From Clostridiaceae bacterium (GTDB lineage Bacteria; Bacillota_I; Bacilli_A; Erysipelotrichales; Coprobacillaceae): DNA of 64,000 bases. Location: positions 62,001-126,000 of the forward strand of contig CABJAS010000003.1 in the NCBI GenBank assembly GCA_902363625.1, in the 5' to 3' direction. The position numbers and the translations under genes were made by a program. Position 1 is the stretch's first letter; each line of letters begins with the position of its first letter. Below, one piece after another: positions 52,155-60,899 of the stretch. Under the pieces are notes generated by a model that saw only the letters and a list, made by a program, of their open reading frames with translations, was not told where the DNA came from and did not search any database.

Positions 52155-52242
52155 ATTTGTCACCCCTTTTAGAGTAACATATTTCTAACTTCGTCAAAGA
52201 TAATTTTTAGAATGTGAAAGAAAAGTATAAAAAGAATAAAAA

Positions 52243-52270
52243 ACAGGAAACAGCATTCGCCATTTCCCTA
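52243..52270 (-). terminator. Terminator of the PTS IIA gene
   Basis: AGGGAAA and TTTCCT form an imperfect stem on the minus strand around a 12-base loop; a TTTTTT run follows. Confidence 0.5.
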
Positions 52271-52295
52271 TTGTTTTATTGTTTTGACAGCTCTA

Positions 52296-52607
52296 TTATC
52301 CGTTTACTTTTTCGTATAGGTCGATCATTTCAGCTGCTAAATCGATACATAATAATGAAGTCATTAAGTGGTCTTGAGCATGTACCATTAATAATGATAA
52401 AGGTGCTTTTTCCCCTCTGATTTCAGCTTGGATCAATTCAGTTTGTGAATGATGTCCTTCGTTTACTGATTCTTTAGCTTGATCTAATGATTCGCGAGCT
52501 TTATCCATTTCTCCTGCTTTAGCAAATTGGATTGCTTCCATTGCTGAAGAACGAGCGCTACCGCTGCTTACGATTAAGTTAATGATTACTGTTTCCATTT
52601 CATCCAT
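52296..52607 (-). CDS. PTS IIA component, lactose/cellobiose family
   Basis: A 103-residue all-helical phosphocarrier. The phosphorylated His is His76 in MVHAQDHLMT, the family signature; GSARSSAMEAIQFAKAGEMD and ESVNEGHHSQTELIQ are also typical. It takes phosphate from HPr and passes it to a IIB partner. No IIB or IIC is adjacent; the IIC at 28533-29885 is of the same family and may be its partner. AAGGAAG lies about ten bases upstream. It is monocistronic. Confidence 0.95.
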   Translation of the reverse strand: MDEMETVIINLIVSSGSARSSAMEAIQFAKAGEMDKARESLDQAKESVNEGHHSQTELIQAEIRGEKAPLSLLMVHAQDHLMTSLLCIDLAAEMIDLYEKVNG

Positions 52608-52748
52608 GGTTAAATACTTCCTTTCTATCTGTTAAAGTTCTTTAATTACATGTCTAATTTTACATGGAAAGACGGCGTTTGTCAATGAATACCGTAAGCG
52701 TTGTCATGTTAAAAAGCTCCGAAAGAAAATTCATTGATTATATCGATC

Positions 52749-53156
52749 TTATTTGCTCCATTCACTCAATTGCTCAATGCATTGATGAACATATTCATTA
52801 ATATTTTTATTCTCTATTCCCACAATGGTAACCGGACATTTTGATACCGGGATCAGTAATTTATGAGCTGCTGAGGAACCGATCGCCTGTGCCATTTTCG
52901 GACTGATTTCTCCATACATGGAATTTGCAAATGCGATTCCAATCGGTCCAATGACAACTTCAGCATTCTGAGCATTATAAATCACTGCATTCTCACCGGT
53001 TGCGCCTACTTGAGCACCGGCTTTCAACATATTGCTTGTAGCCACCGCATTGGTTCCTACCGCTATAATAAAGACATCGGGAAGGCTTTGGCGTATTGCT
53101 TCAATAACACTTCTGCCAATCCCTCCGCCTTGTCCGTCAATGACAACTACTTCCAT
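52749..53156 (-). CDS. DUF3842 family protein
   Basis: A 135-residue small cytosolic protein. The opening VVVIDGQGGGIGRSVIEAI is a glycine-rich nucleotide-binding-like loop, followed by VGTNAVATSNMLKAGA and a conserved middle GPIGIAFANSMYGEISP. It resembles DUF3842, found mainly in anaerobic Bacillota with no assigned role. It lies 9 bp after the iron-sulfur aldo/keto reductase gene in the same direction, so the two form an operon. Function is unknown; nucleotide or dinucleotide binding is an inference. Confidence 0.85.
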   Translation of the reverse strand: MEVVVIDGQGGGIGRSVIEAIRQSLPDVFIIAVGTNAVATSNMLKAGAQVGATGENAVIYNAQNAEVVIGPIGIAFANSMYGEISPKMAQAIGSSAAHKLLIPVSKCPVTIVGIENKNINEYVHQCIEQLSEWSK

Positions 53157-53165
53157 AATTTCTCC

Positions 53166-54284
53166 TTATTTTGGCATCTCTGCAGCAACACGTTTCAGAT
53201 CTTCTCTGATCTTAATAGCCTGCGGACACATTTTTTCACAAGCACCGCATTGCTTACATTGATCGGCTCTTTGTTTCTCATCCATAGCATGATAACGTTT
53301 TCTTGCTGCTTCTTCATTTCCATACATCGCATAATCGTTCCATAAGCGGAAGTTCTTAGGAATATCTACACCGAATGGACAAGGCATACAATAAGCACAG
53401 CCTGTACATCCGTTCTTTGTACGTGATTTAATCGTTTCTGCTACTTTATTTACAATATCACTTTCTTCAGTCGTTAGCGGCTTAAAGTGATTAAATGTTG
53501 CTAAGTTATCTTCTACATGCTGATAAGTAGACATTCCGCTTAATACCACTTTCACATTTGGCAGACTGGCAATCCAACGCAATGCCCATGAAGAAAGACT
53601 CTTTGATTCGTCGTATTTTTTGAAGATAGAAGCGATATCTTCCGGCAGCGTTGCCAGTGATCCGCCTTTGATTGGTTCCATGATCACCAATGGGATATTA
53701 CGGCTGGCTGCTAATTCATACCCTTTAATCCCTGCCTGCACATCAGTATCAATATAATTTAATTGAATTTGACAGAAATCCCAGTCACGATACGTTAAGA
53801 TTTCCTCAAACACAGGATAATCATCATGGAATGAGAATCCTAAATATTTAATTTTCCCTTGTTTCTTTAATTCTTCACAATAGTCTAAGATTCCTAAATC
53901 CAAAATCTTATCCCATCTTCCTTTATCTAAAGCATGCAGTAAATAGAAATCTACATAATCCACATCTAAACGAGTCATTTGTTCTTCAAAGATGCGTTTA
54001 GCGTCTTCTAATGTTTCAATATTCCAAATTGGCAATTTGGTCGCTAAGTAAAAACTCTTGCGATCATATTTTTTTAATACTCTTCCAACAAAAGGTTCAC
54101 TGTCCCCACTATGATAAGGATAAGCTGTATCAATATACGTTACTCCGCTGCTTATTGCGTGATCGATCATTCTTTCAGCTTCTGCTTCATCGATTTTCCC
54201 ATCTTCTTTAATGGGGAAACGCATACATCCAAATCCTAATAATGAAGGGGCAACTCCTAATTTCTCAATTTTACGATATTCCAT
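53166..54284 (-). CDS. Aldo/keto reductase with 4Fe-4S ferredoxin-like tail
   Basis: A 372-residue enzyme. Residues 1-280 are an aldo/keto reductase barrel with the catalytic tetrad in YIDTAYPYH (Asp, Tyr), LATKLP (Lys) and FYLLHALD (His). Residues 290-370 hold cysteine clusters, CTGCAYCMPCP and CKQCGACEKMCP, expected to bind iron-sulfur centres. This fusion is common in anaerobes and suggests ferredoxin-linked reduction of aldehydes or ketones. Its promoter is of the MerR type. AGGGAGG precedes the ATG; DUF3842 follows in the operon. Confidence 0.93.
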   Translation of the reverse strand: MEYRKIEKLGVAPSLLGFGCMRFPIKEDGKIDEAEAERMIDHAISSGVTYIDTAYPYHSGDSEPFVGRVLKKYDRKSFYLATKLPIWNIETLEDAKRIFEEQMTRLDVDYVDFYLLHALDKGRWDKILDLGILDYCEELKKQGKIKYLGFSFHDDYPVFEEILTYRDWDFCQIQLNYIDTDVQAGIKGYELAASRNIPLVIMEPIKGGSLATLPEDIASIFKKYDESKSLSSWALRWIASLPNVKVVLSGMSTYQHVEDNLATFNHFKPLTTEESDIVNKVAETIKSRTKNGCTGCAYCMPCPFGVDIPKNFRLWNDYAMYGNEEAARKRYHAMDEKQRADQCKQCGACEKMCPQAIKIREDLKRVAAEMPK

Positions 54285-54316
54285 CTCTATACCTCCCTGA
54301 TATAATTTACAGTTTT

Positions 54317-54347
54317 ATTTTACGCCTTAGAGTACACTCGAAGTCAA
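54317..54347 (-). promoter_or_regulatory. MerR-type promoter of the aldo/keto reductase operon
   Basis: TTGACT (54347-54342), a 19-bp spacer and TAAAAT (54322-54317). The spacer is filled by the dyad CTTCGAGTGTACTCTAAG (54343-54326), 8 of 9 base pairs symmetric. The long spacer and dyad are the mark of MerR-family activation; no MerR gene is adjacent. Confidence 0.8.
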
Positions 54348-54680
54348 GTATTTTCAAATAAAAAAAATGTAAAATAAAAAATCTTTCTCTGTTCATATAA
54401 TTTTCTGTATTTCTCTTTAAAATTAATCGTTTATGCAACCGATAAATTTATATATAAATTTAAAATAGACTTGCTGATTATCGCTTAAACACTACGTTTA
54501 TTAGTAATTCATGAAGAAAATAGTATGTGATTTACTACAAATTCATCATTAATAAAAGAGTCTTGATACAATTAAAGGACACCTTGCTGGTGTCCTTTAA
54601 TTATAAAAAGAAGCAGTCAATCATTGATTAACCACTTTGGGTATTGAATATGATGTTATAGAAAAACTGGAATTTGTAAA
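54348..54680. other. AT-rich gap without a gene
   Basis: No ORF with a ribosome binding site was found. It contains one perfect hairpin at 54570-54602, described separately. The rest is AT-rich and featureless to the eye. Confidence 0.5.
54570..54602. terminator. Perfect 14-bp hairpin, possible terminator
   Basis: AATTAAAGGACACC and GGTGTCCTTTAATT pair perfectly around TTGCT. Neither strand has a good T run beyond the stem's own, so it may instead be a stand-alone palindrome or the end of a small RNA. Confidence 0.5.
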
Positions 54681-55028
54681 TCAAACAATATTCTCACCCA
54701 AAATTATTTTGGGCATTGTGGTTAAACACCTGTTCCAACGTTTATAGAATTTTTCTATACCAAGTTTTCCAACTCTTGCATGAACCTCTTCATTTTCCAT
54801 CACCCAATACAAGACATATGTTACCTTTCCTACATTTCTTGTAAGACGAACAGGTAATTCTCCCTCTTTAACGGCATTGAAATCTTTTTGTCTGTGAGTA
54901 CGTTTTATATAGTGTACATCAATAACGCCATCTTGCTCCAAGTAAAATTCCGCTACTTCTCTCATCAGTTCTTCAATTTCATCTAATTTGGTTAATTTCG
55001 CTTCATATATGCATATTTCATTAAACAT
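54681..55028 (-). CDS. Small protein, antibiotic biosynthesis monooxygenase-like fold
   Basis: A 115-residue protein. The order NEICIYEAKLTKLDEIEELM, then EFYLEQDGVIDVHYIKRTHR, suggests a dimeric alpha/beta-barrel (ABM-like) fold, and the tail is basic (KFYKRWNRCLTTMP). The assignment is by eye, and no catalytic residue can be named. ATG 55028 is preceded by GGAGGC; a TTG at 55043 lies before that site. It is a single gene. Confidence 0.55.
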   Translation of the reverse strand: MFNEICIYEAKLTKLDEIEELMREVAEFYLEQDGVIDVHYIKRTHRQKDFNAVKEGELPVRLTRNVGKVTYVLYWVMENEEVHARVGKLGIEKFYKRWNRCLTTMPKIILGENIV

Positions 55029-55088
55029 AAAATGCCTCCGCAAACTCTAATTTATTTATAAATAAAAAATGTTAAGTTCATAAAGAAT

Positions 55089-55703
55089 CTAATATTTGAT
55101 ACATTTTTTTATGACACGGTCAAGTTTATACAGACTTAACGGAATCAGCAAGGTAACTAATGGAAAATACAAATCGATGATATATTGAACTAGACTGAGG
55201 GCACCCTCTTGATATTCAGTGATACAGACCACACTGTTGATAAAAAGAAATACGATCCAAACCGCTAAGAGCTCTCTTTTTCGATGATTCAATAAATAGA
55301 TATTAATATGGATTAAGCCACTGTTGCGATCAGCCATCAGATAGCTGAGAAAACTAATAAAAATGAGTCCTAATACGATTAAGGGAATCCAAATCTTGCC
55401 GCCGGCTAAAAGACCGGGTATCATTAAGATCAGTGCCGCAATCAAGTAAGCAATAAAATGCAGACGTGATTTTTTCACAAAACTGACTTTATCCACAGAA
55501 ATTTCTTTTTCAATTTGATGCCAAAGACGATGCAGTGAATGCTTAATCAATCCGTCGATTTCATCATGATCATAGCCCTGCTCACGAAACATTTCAGTCT
55601 GGCGATCCAGTCCGTCCATCAGCTGCTTTTTCTTTTCACTGACATCAATAATATTTTGATACGGTCGCAGTAAGTGATCGATATAACGTTCTATTTCATT
55701 CAT
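55089..55703 (-). CDS. Membrane protein with permease-prefix-like N-terminus
   Basis: A 204-residue protein. The first 75 residues (MNEIERYIDHLLRPYQNIID, then LHRLWHQIEKEI) look like the short soluble prefix found before some permeases or in DUF1129-type proteins. Four hydrophobic segments follow (about 80-190). The function is unknown. It is 59 bp after the MarR gene but separated by a terminator, so probably independently transcribed. AAAGGAG precedes the ATG. Confidence 0.6.
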   Translation of the reverse strand: MNEIERYIDHLLRPYQNIIDVSEKKKQLMDGLDRQTEMFREQGYDHDEIDGLIKHSLHRLWHQIEKEISVDKVSFVKKSRLHFIAYLIAALILMIPGLLAGGKIWIPLIVLGLIFISFLSYLMADRNSGLIHINIYLLNHRKRELLAVWIVFLFINSVVCITEYQEGALSLVQYIIDLYFPLVTLLIPLSLYKLDRVIKKCIKY

Positions 55704-55730
55704 AATCTATCTCCTTTAGTCCCATCAAAT

Positions 55731-55753
55731 AAAAAAGCGAGATTGCCCTCGCT
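55731..55753 (-). terminator. Terminator of the MarR gene
   Basis: AGCGAG and CTCGCT with a 6-base loop are followed by seven T on the minus strand. Confidence 0.8.
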
Positions 55754-55762
55754 ATGAACGCT

Positions 55763-56197
55763 CTACTCTTCCAACGTCTCCAAACCAGCTAGCAATTTAG
55801 ACAAGATCTCATTAACCTGTGATAATTCCTGTTGGTCGATCTTGGAAAACAATGCTTCTTTTAATTGATTAATTTCTTCGTCACAACCATGGCTTGCCTC
55901 TATTCCCTTTTCGGTAATATAAATCAAGTTGCAGCGACCATCCTCTGTTGACTTTTTTCTGATCACAAAGCCGTTTCTTTCCATACGGTTCAACGAGGTT
56001 GTGATTGAGGCTTTGGCGACATTGATCTTTGCTGCCAGCTCATTTTGAGTTAAGCCGGGTGTTTCCTCCAATGCCATTAAAATATGGTGCTGTCCACGGT
56101 AAATTCCATATTTATGACATATCTTATGTAACAGATATTCATGCTTTCGCATTAATAACCCAAATAATTTGATATGATCATTTTTAGCCTGTTCCAC
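55763..56197 (-). CDS. MarR family transcriptional regulator
   Basis: A 144-residue winged-helix repressor. The DNA-binding core is TQNELAAKINVAKASITTSLNRMERNGF and the wing is RKKSTEDGRCNLIYIT. I start at GTG 56197 because AGAGGTGG lies six bases before; the longer frame to 56287 crosses the promoter. It has its own promoter and terminator but sits right after the BceAB permease gene, so it may respond to the same stress. The target is unknown. Confidence 0.88.
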   Translation of the reverse strand: MEQAKNDHIKLFGLLMRKHEYLLHKICHKYGIYRGQHHILMALEETPGLTQNELAAKINVAKASITTSLNRMERNGFVIRKKSTEDGRCNLIYITEKGIEASHGCDEEINQLKEALFSKIDQQELSQVNEILSKLLAGLETLEE

Positions 56198-56239
56198 TTT
56201 TTGCCACCTCTTTATGTGTGTTGTCTTTTGTCTAAACCC

Positions 56240-56268
56240 ATTATAGCAAATTATTGAGTGTTCGCCAA
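56240..56268 (-). promoter_or_regulatory. Promoter of the MarR gene
   Basis: TTGGCG (56268-56263), a 17-bp spacer and TATAAT (56245-56240) on the minus strand. Confidence 0.65.
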
Positions 56269-56291
56269 ACAAAATTGACTTGGACAAAATG

Positions 56292-56315
56292 AAAAGTCAT
56301 ATTTCTATGACTTTT
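56292..56315 (-). terminator. Terminator between the BceB-like gene and MarR
   Basis: AAAAGTCATA and TATGACTTTT form a perfect 10-bp stem with a 4-base loop on the minus strand; CATTTTG follows. Confidence 0.65.
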
Positions 56316-58332
56316 ACACCATGCTGTCTTCTTTAATGATCGAACGGCTGCCTAAATAGGTGATGATAAAGTAGCTGCCATAGATCATGATAATAAATAA
56401 TGCTGTGATGGCAATCGGAGCCAGCATATCATTTTGATTAAATAAAGCTAAGAGTTTATTAGCTACCTGAATCCCAAAGACAGAATGGATACAGGCTAAG
56501 CTTAGCGGCATCGCAAAGAAGATCCCAATTTGTACAAATAAAGAGTGATTAATCATTCGTTCACTTGTACCGATCTTTCTTAATACCTTATAGCGTTCGA
56601 CGTTGTCTGAACTTTCAGATAGCTGTTTTAAAGCTAGGATCGCCGCTCCCGAAATTAGGAAGATAATGCCTAAATAAAGCCCGATGAAGATAAACAATAC
56701 GGTTAAGCCTGTTGCACTTTCCTGCATGGCAATACGTGAATAGATAGTCCCCGCTAAATCACCGTTTTCTTCCAATGTTTTAAATCTTTCTTCCATTACT
56801 TTTGTATGTTCTTTATCGCCGGCATAATCAGCATTGAAATGCATCGCTCTAAGTTCCATATTCTTTACATACTGATCTGGAACGACAATAATTCCCATGT
56901 TCATATGTGAGGCTGAATTGACAACGAATCCATAGACGCAATGATTAAACTTCGGTACTAAAGACTGACCGTTAATGGTAATCGGTGTCCCCATAGCCAT
57001 TGACTGATCACGTAAATTTTTCATATTATCGTAATCTACGATAGCGACATACTGATTATCCGCAAGCTCAATTTGTTCATTGCCAAACTGCTTTGCGATC
57101 TTATTATAGTCACTGACACTCATGAATGATTCTTGTGCTTCATCTAACTGCAGATATGGAAAACTTTTATGAATCTGATCAACGATCGGAGCTAATGAAT
57201 CTTTCATATAAATATCAGCACTATATACATTCGCAAACGTATATTCGGAAAAGTCTGTCGGCGTAATGTCAACTTGATTTAACACTTCAAAGACATCGGA
57301 TTCATTGCCTTGAACGCCTTCATCCATAGATACATAAGACGTAATCGAAACATCGACCGGATTCAAATCTCTCAAATCTTTCTTTAGAGTTTCATTGATA
57401 GCAAAAGCAGTCGATAAGATACAGATTGTAAAGAACTGCAGCAAACAAATAATACTGATCGAAACAACGGTTGTATTGATCGTAGCGTTCATCTGACGCA
57501 AGACAAAGCAATTTAAGCCTTTTAGGTAATGTCCTTTATTCATTTGAACGACACGTAAAATAAATCCTGATAATGAATAAAACAGTAAGAAGGTTCCTAC
57601 ACATCCGACTAGGATCATCTGTCCTAACAGATCGACCTGCGATCCGTTAAACACCTGAGTTACCTGATAATAGGCAAAAGCGAGCATTCCCACAGAAGCT
57701 AAGAATAATAGAACACAAACTCCCAAATTTTTAGTTTTAATACTTTCGTTTTTACGATGAGCCTGAAGCAAATCAATTAATTGATAGCGACCGATCGAAA
57801 TCATATTAAATACCATAACAATTAAATAGATGATGCCAAAGTAAAGAATAGATTTAACTGTCGCTGAACTTGAATAAACAAACTGATACTGTGTCATATC
57901 GGCACTGAATAATTTTGCGACAACAATCGAGGTTAATTGTGAAGCAAAGATTCCGATCACTAAACCGATCACCAATGATAATAGTCCGATTAAAATCGTT
58001 TCAATTAAAAGGATAACCGAAATATTTTTCTTTCCCATTCCTAATGTCATATAGACACCAAACTCTTTTTTACGTCGTCTGATTAAGAAGTTATTGGCAT
58101 AAACAATTAAGAAGCCTAAGATAATTGAGACAAAGACCGAAACATAATTGATCAATTCCGTAATCAGAGTTACGATTTCACGAGTATCACTGCTGAGGCT
58201 AAGCATTGCCTGCTGAGATTCCAGTGAGTTAAAGACATAAAAGACTGCAACACCTAGTACCAAGGTCATAAAGTAAATCATGTAGTCCTTAATGCTTTTT
58301 CGCATATTGCGAATAGATAGTTTAAATAACAT
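56314..58332 (-). CDS. BceB-type ABC transporter permease
   Basis: A 672-residue permease with ten hydrophobic segments: one near residues 18-38, then pairs to about 300, a large outside domain (about 315-520) and the last group near 540-660. This is the BceB layout, where the outside domain recognises antimicrobial peptides such as bacitracin or nisin. FtsX-like segments include RRRKKEFGVYMTLGMGKKN and RYKVLRKIGTSERM. It overlaps the ATPase gene by 11 bp. With the adjacent two-component pair it forms a complete Bce module. Confidence 0.93.
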   Translation of the reverse strand: MLFKLSIRNMRKSIKDYMIYFMTLVLGVAVFYVFNSLESQQAMLSLSSDTREIVTLITELINYVSVFVSIILGFLIVYANNFLIRRRKKEFGVYMTLGMGKKNISVILLIETILIGLLSLVIGLVIGIFASQLTSIVVAKLFSADMTQYQFVYSSSATVKSILYFGIIYLIVMVFNMISIGRYQLIDLLQAHRKNESIKTKNLGVCVLLFLASVGMLAFAYYQVTQVFNGSQVDLLGQMILVGCVGTFLLFYSLSGFILRVVQMNKGHYLKGLNCFVLRQMNATINTTVVSISIICLLQFFTICILSTAFAINETLKKDLRDLNPVDVSITSYVSMDEGVQGNESDVFEVLNQVDITPTDFSEYTFANVYSADIYMKDSLAPIVDQIHKSFPYLQLDEAQESFMSVSDYNKIAKQFGNEQIELADNQYVAIVDYDNMKNLRDQSMAMGTPITINGQSLVPKFNHCVYGFVVNSASHMNMGIIVVPDQYVKNMELRAMHFNADYAGDKEHTKVMEERFKTLEENGDLAGTIYSRIAMQESATGLTVLFIFIGLYLGIIFLISGAAILALKQLSESSDNVERYKVLRKIGTSERMINHSLFVQIGIFFAMPLSLACIHSVFGIQVANKLLALFNQNDMLAPIAITALFIIMIYGSYFIITYLGSRSIIKEDSMV

Positions 58333-59089
58333 CGTTCAATTCACCACCTAATAGGGTTACTACTTCAATGATCTTATCAAAGAATTCCTTACGTGAGTCA
58401 TTTCCTCTGACGAGTTCATTAAAGACTTCCCCATCTTTAATAAAAATGATACGATGCGCATAGCTGGCACTAAAAGCATCATGAGTGACCATTAAAATTG
58501 TTGCTTCTAAACTGCGGTTCAATTCTTCAAAGCTTTCTAAAAGCATACGTGCTGATTTTGAATCTAAAGCTCCTGTCGGTTCATCCGCTAAGATCAGTTT
58601 CGGATTTGAGATGATCGCACGGGCACTTGCTACTCTTTGCTTTTGTCCTCCCGATAACTGATAAGGATATTTATTTAAAATCTCCTCGATTCCTAATCGC
58701 TGTGCTACTTCCTTCACACGGGTTTGGATTTGAGTGGCATTTACTTTTTGAATGGTCAGTGCCAAAGCAATATTTTCAAAAGCTGTTAAGGTATCGAGTA
58801 AATTGAAATCCTGAAAGATGAAACCTAATTCTTCGCGACGAAATTTAATTAGCTGTGATTTTTTCATTTTAGTAATATCTTTACCGTTAATCATAATGCT
58901 TCCGGCCGAAACACGATCGATTGTAGAGATACAATTCAGTAACGTTGTTTTTCCTGATCCCGAAGCTCCCATGATTCCAACAAATTCCCCTTTTGAAATT
59001 GAGAAACTGATCTGGTTGATCGCTTTGGTCAGATTTCCTTTATTCCCATAATATTTTTCTATTTTATTTACTTGTAAAACTTGTTCCAT
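58322..59089 (-). CDS. BceA-type ABC transporter ATPase
   Basis: A 255-residue ATPase. Walker A is GASGSGKTTLLN (near residue 39), Q-loop IFQDFNLLDTL, signature LSGGQKQRVASARA, Walker B LILADEPTGALD and switch VTHDA. It is of the LolD/BceA class. Partner permease BceB follows with an 11-bp overlap. The start at 59089 lies 78 bp after the histidine kinase gene; that gap contains a candidate response-regulator site. The pair removes cell-wall-active peptides from their lipid targets and also signals their presence to the kinase. Confidence 0.95.
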   Translation of the reverse strand: MEQVLQVNKIEKYYGNKGNLTKAINQISFSISKGEFVGIMGASGSGKTTLLNCISTIDRVSAGSIMINGKDITKMKKSQLIKFRREELGFIFQDFNLLDTLTAFENIALALTIQKVNATQIQTRVKEVAQRLGIEEILNKYPYQLSGGQKQRVASARAIISNPKLILADEPTGALDSKSARMLLESFEELNRSLEATILMVTHDAFSASYAHRIIFIKDGEVFNELVRGNDSRKEFFDKIIEVVTLLGGELNDVI

Positions 59090-59155
59090 AATGATTGCTC
59101 CTTCCTTTTACACCTATATTCTACCCATCTTACTGTATAGGAGCCATCGATTAGG

Positions 59156-59172
59156 CTTACAGTTATCTTACA
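59156..59172 (-). promoter_or_regulatory. Candidate response-regulator site ahead of bceAB
   Basis: On the minus strand TGTAAG occurs at 59172-59167 and again at 59161-59156, 11 bp apart. Direct half-sites on one helical face are typical for OmpR/PhoB-type regulators. The site overlaps the kinase stop codon. A -10 like TAGAAT lies downstream near 59118. Confidence 0.5.
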
Positions 59173-60178
59173 TTTTTGTCATATTGCCGACTGGGAATAT
59201 GATCGTCAGCATCGTATATTTATCTTTTATCGATTCGATCTGCAAATCAAGCCCAATACGGAGACAGAGCTTCTTAGAAAGGTACAACCCAAGACCGGTC
59301 GCTTTTTTATTATCTCGCTGATTGCTGCCGGTAAATCCTTTTTCAAAGACACGGTTTAAATCCTGCGGTAATATTCCGCATCCATTATCTTTAATCATCA
59401 AGCGTATTTGATTAGCATACATCACTGTATCAATCGATACCGTTGCATCCGGTTTATCAGCATATTTAATCGCATTACCGATAATCTGATGCAGGATAAA
59501 TTCCACCCATTTAGGATCACTGTAGACAACTTGATCTAAATGTTTTAATTCAATCCTGATATTGCGGTTAATAAAATCTGTTTTGTTTCGTTTAATCACA
59601 TTGTTCACTGCATTTTTAAGATTCATTTCCTTGATCGTAAAATCCTTTTCAACATCCGAACTACGGGCATAAAACAAAGCCTGCTCCACATAGTTTTCGA
59701 CTTTATGCAATTCTTCATTAATATTGCGGGTAACCGGCGATGGATTATTTTCAATAATCATTTTGCTTGTCGCAATAGGAGTCTTAACTTCATGAATCCA
59801 TAATTCAATATATTCTTTATACTCCTTGCTTATATTTTGATAGCGGTTCACTTTCGCAATCATTGAGCTTTCCATCGCATACAATACCTCTTTATACGCA
59901 CGCTGAAGCTGATCCGTTCCTTTTTCCAGTACCTCGGGCAGCAGATATTTTTGATCGAGCTGCTCAAGATGTTTAAACAGAAGATGAAAATAGCGTTCCT
60001 GTTTCTTATAATCTAAATACAAACAAATCAGATAGCCTCCCATCAAAGAAATACCTAAATAAAGATGGAGAAATAAACGGACATTGGCTATCATTAAAAA
60101 GATTTCAATGGTAAAGATGACAAAGACCATGATGATTAAATGGAGACTGTGTTCGTAAAGATAGGTACGCCATTTCAT
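59168..60178 (-). CDS. BceS-like intramembrane-sensing histidine kinase
   Basis: A 336-residue kinase. Two membrane segments (about 12-30 and 36-55) with almost no outside loop mark it as an intramembrane-sensing kinase, which depends on its ABC transporter to detect peptides. His129 in IELWIHEVKTP is the phosphorylated residue. N-box and G-box are HQIIGNAIKYA and DNGCGI plus KATGLGLYLSKKL. It overlaps the regulator gene by 4 bp. Confidence 0.93.
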   Translation of the reverse strand: MKWRTYLYEHSLHLIIMVFVIFTIEIFLMIANVRLFLHLYLGISLMGGYLICLYLDYKKQERYFHLLFKHLEQLDQKYLLPEVLEKGTDQLQRAYKEVLYAMESSMIAKVNRYQNISKEYKEYIELWIHEVKTPIATSKMIIENNPSPVTRNINEELHKVENYVEQALFYARSSDVEKDFTIKEMNLKNAVNNVIKRNKTDFINRNIRIELKHLDQVVYSDPKWVEFILHQIIGNAIKYADKPDATVSIDTVMYANQIRLMIKDNGCGILPQDLNRVFEKGFTGSNQRDNKKATGLGLYLSKKLCLRIGLDLQIESIKDKYTMLTIIFPVGNMTKM

Positions 60179-60837
60179 TCTAAAATATACCCATATCCAC
60201 GTCTTGTCGTGATGATGTCCTTTAAGCCGATATCCTCTAATTTACGGCGTAATCGATTAATATTCACAGTCAATGTATTGTCATCTACAAACAGCTCACT
60301 GTCCCATAGATAGGACATGATCTCTTCTCGAGAAACAATTGTTCCCTGATTGTTCAGCAAGCAGTATAAAATCTTAAATTCATTCTTGGTAAGCTCAAGC
60401 TCCTGATGTTCTCTTTCAATCGTATAACGGCTCAAATCTAATGTGAAATCTCGGTAATTCAGCTGATTCACCGCAGGCTGACTGCGTTTTAAGACCGCTT
60501 GAATACGTGCCAACAGAATCTGCGTATTAAAAGGTTTCGTCACAAAATCATCAGCCCCGTAATTCATGCTGATTAATTCATCCAGCTCATTATTTTTACT
60601 GGTAATAATGATAATCGGCAGATCCGATGTCTTGCGAACCTCCTTGCAAAGAAACTGTCCGTCATGATGAGGCAGGTTGATATCCAGCAGTACCAAATCA
60701 CTGTGGCTGTTCAATATACTTTGCAAAGGATCACTGAAATCATTCAGATATTCTGCCTGATACCCCTGCCGATCTAAAAATATTTTCAGTTCGTTTGCTA
60801 ATTTGTCATCATCTTCTACGATTAATATTTTTTTCAT
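60175..60837 (-). CDS. BceR-like response regulator, OmpR family
   Basis: A 220-residue regulator. The receiver domain (1-115) has the acidic pair EDDDK, phosphorylated Asp in LVLLDINLP (near 52), Thr in IIITSKN and Lys in FVTKPFN. The winged helix (125-220) ends in TTRRGYGYIL. ATG 60837 is chosen, eight bases after AGAGG; GTG 60846 overlaps that site. It leads the operon and should activate bceAB when cell-wall peptides are sensed. Confidence 0.94.
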   Translation of the reverse strand: MKKILIVEDDDKLANELKIFLDRQGYQAEYLNDFSDPLQSILNSHSDLVLLDINLPHHDGQFLCKEVRKTSDLPIIIITSKNNELDELISMNYGADDFVTKPFNTQILLARIQAVLKRSQPAVNQLNYRDFTLDLSRYTIEREHQELELTKNEFKILYCLLNNQGTIVSREEIMSYLWDSELFVDDNTLTVNINRLRRKLEDIGLKDIITTRRGYGYILE

Positions 60838-60871
60838 ACGTTCCACCTCTTTATTAGTCTACCATAAAAAT

Positions 60872-60899
60872 AAAAAAACTGAACGTTATTGTTCAGTTT
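60872..60899 (-). terminator. Terminator of the MATE gene
   Basis: AAACTGAAC and GTTCAGTTT form a perfect 9-bp stem with a 6-base loop; seven T follow on the minus strand. The stop codon lies in the hairpin. Confidence 0.88.
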
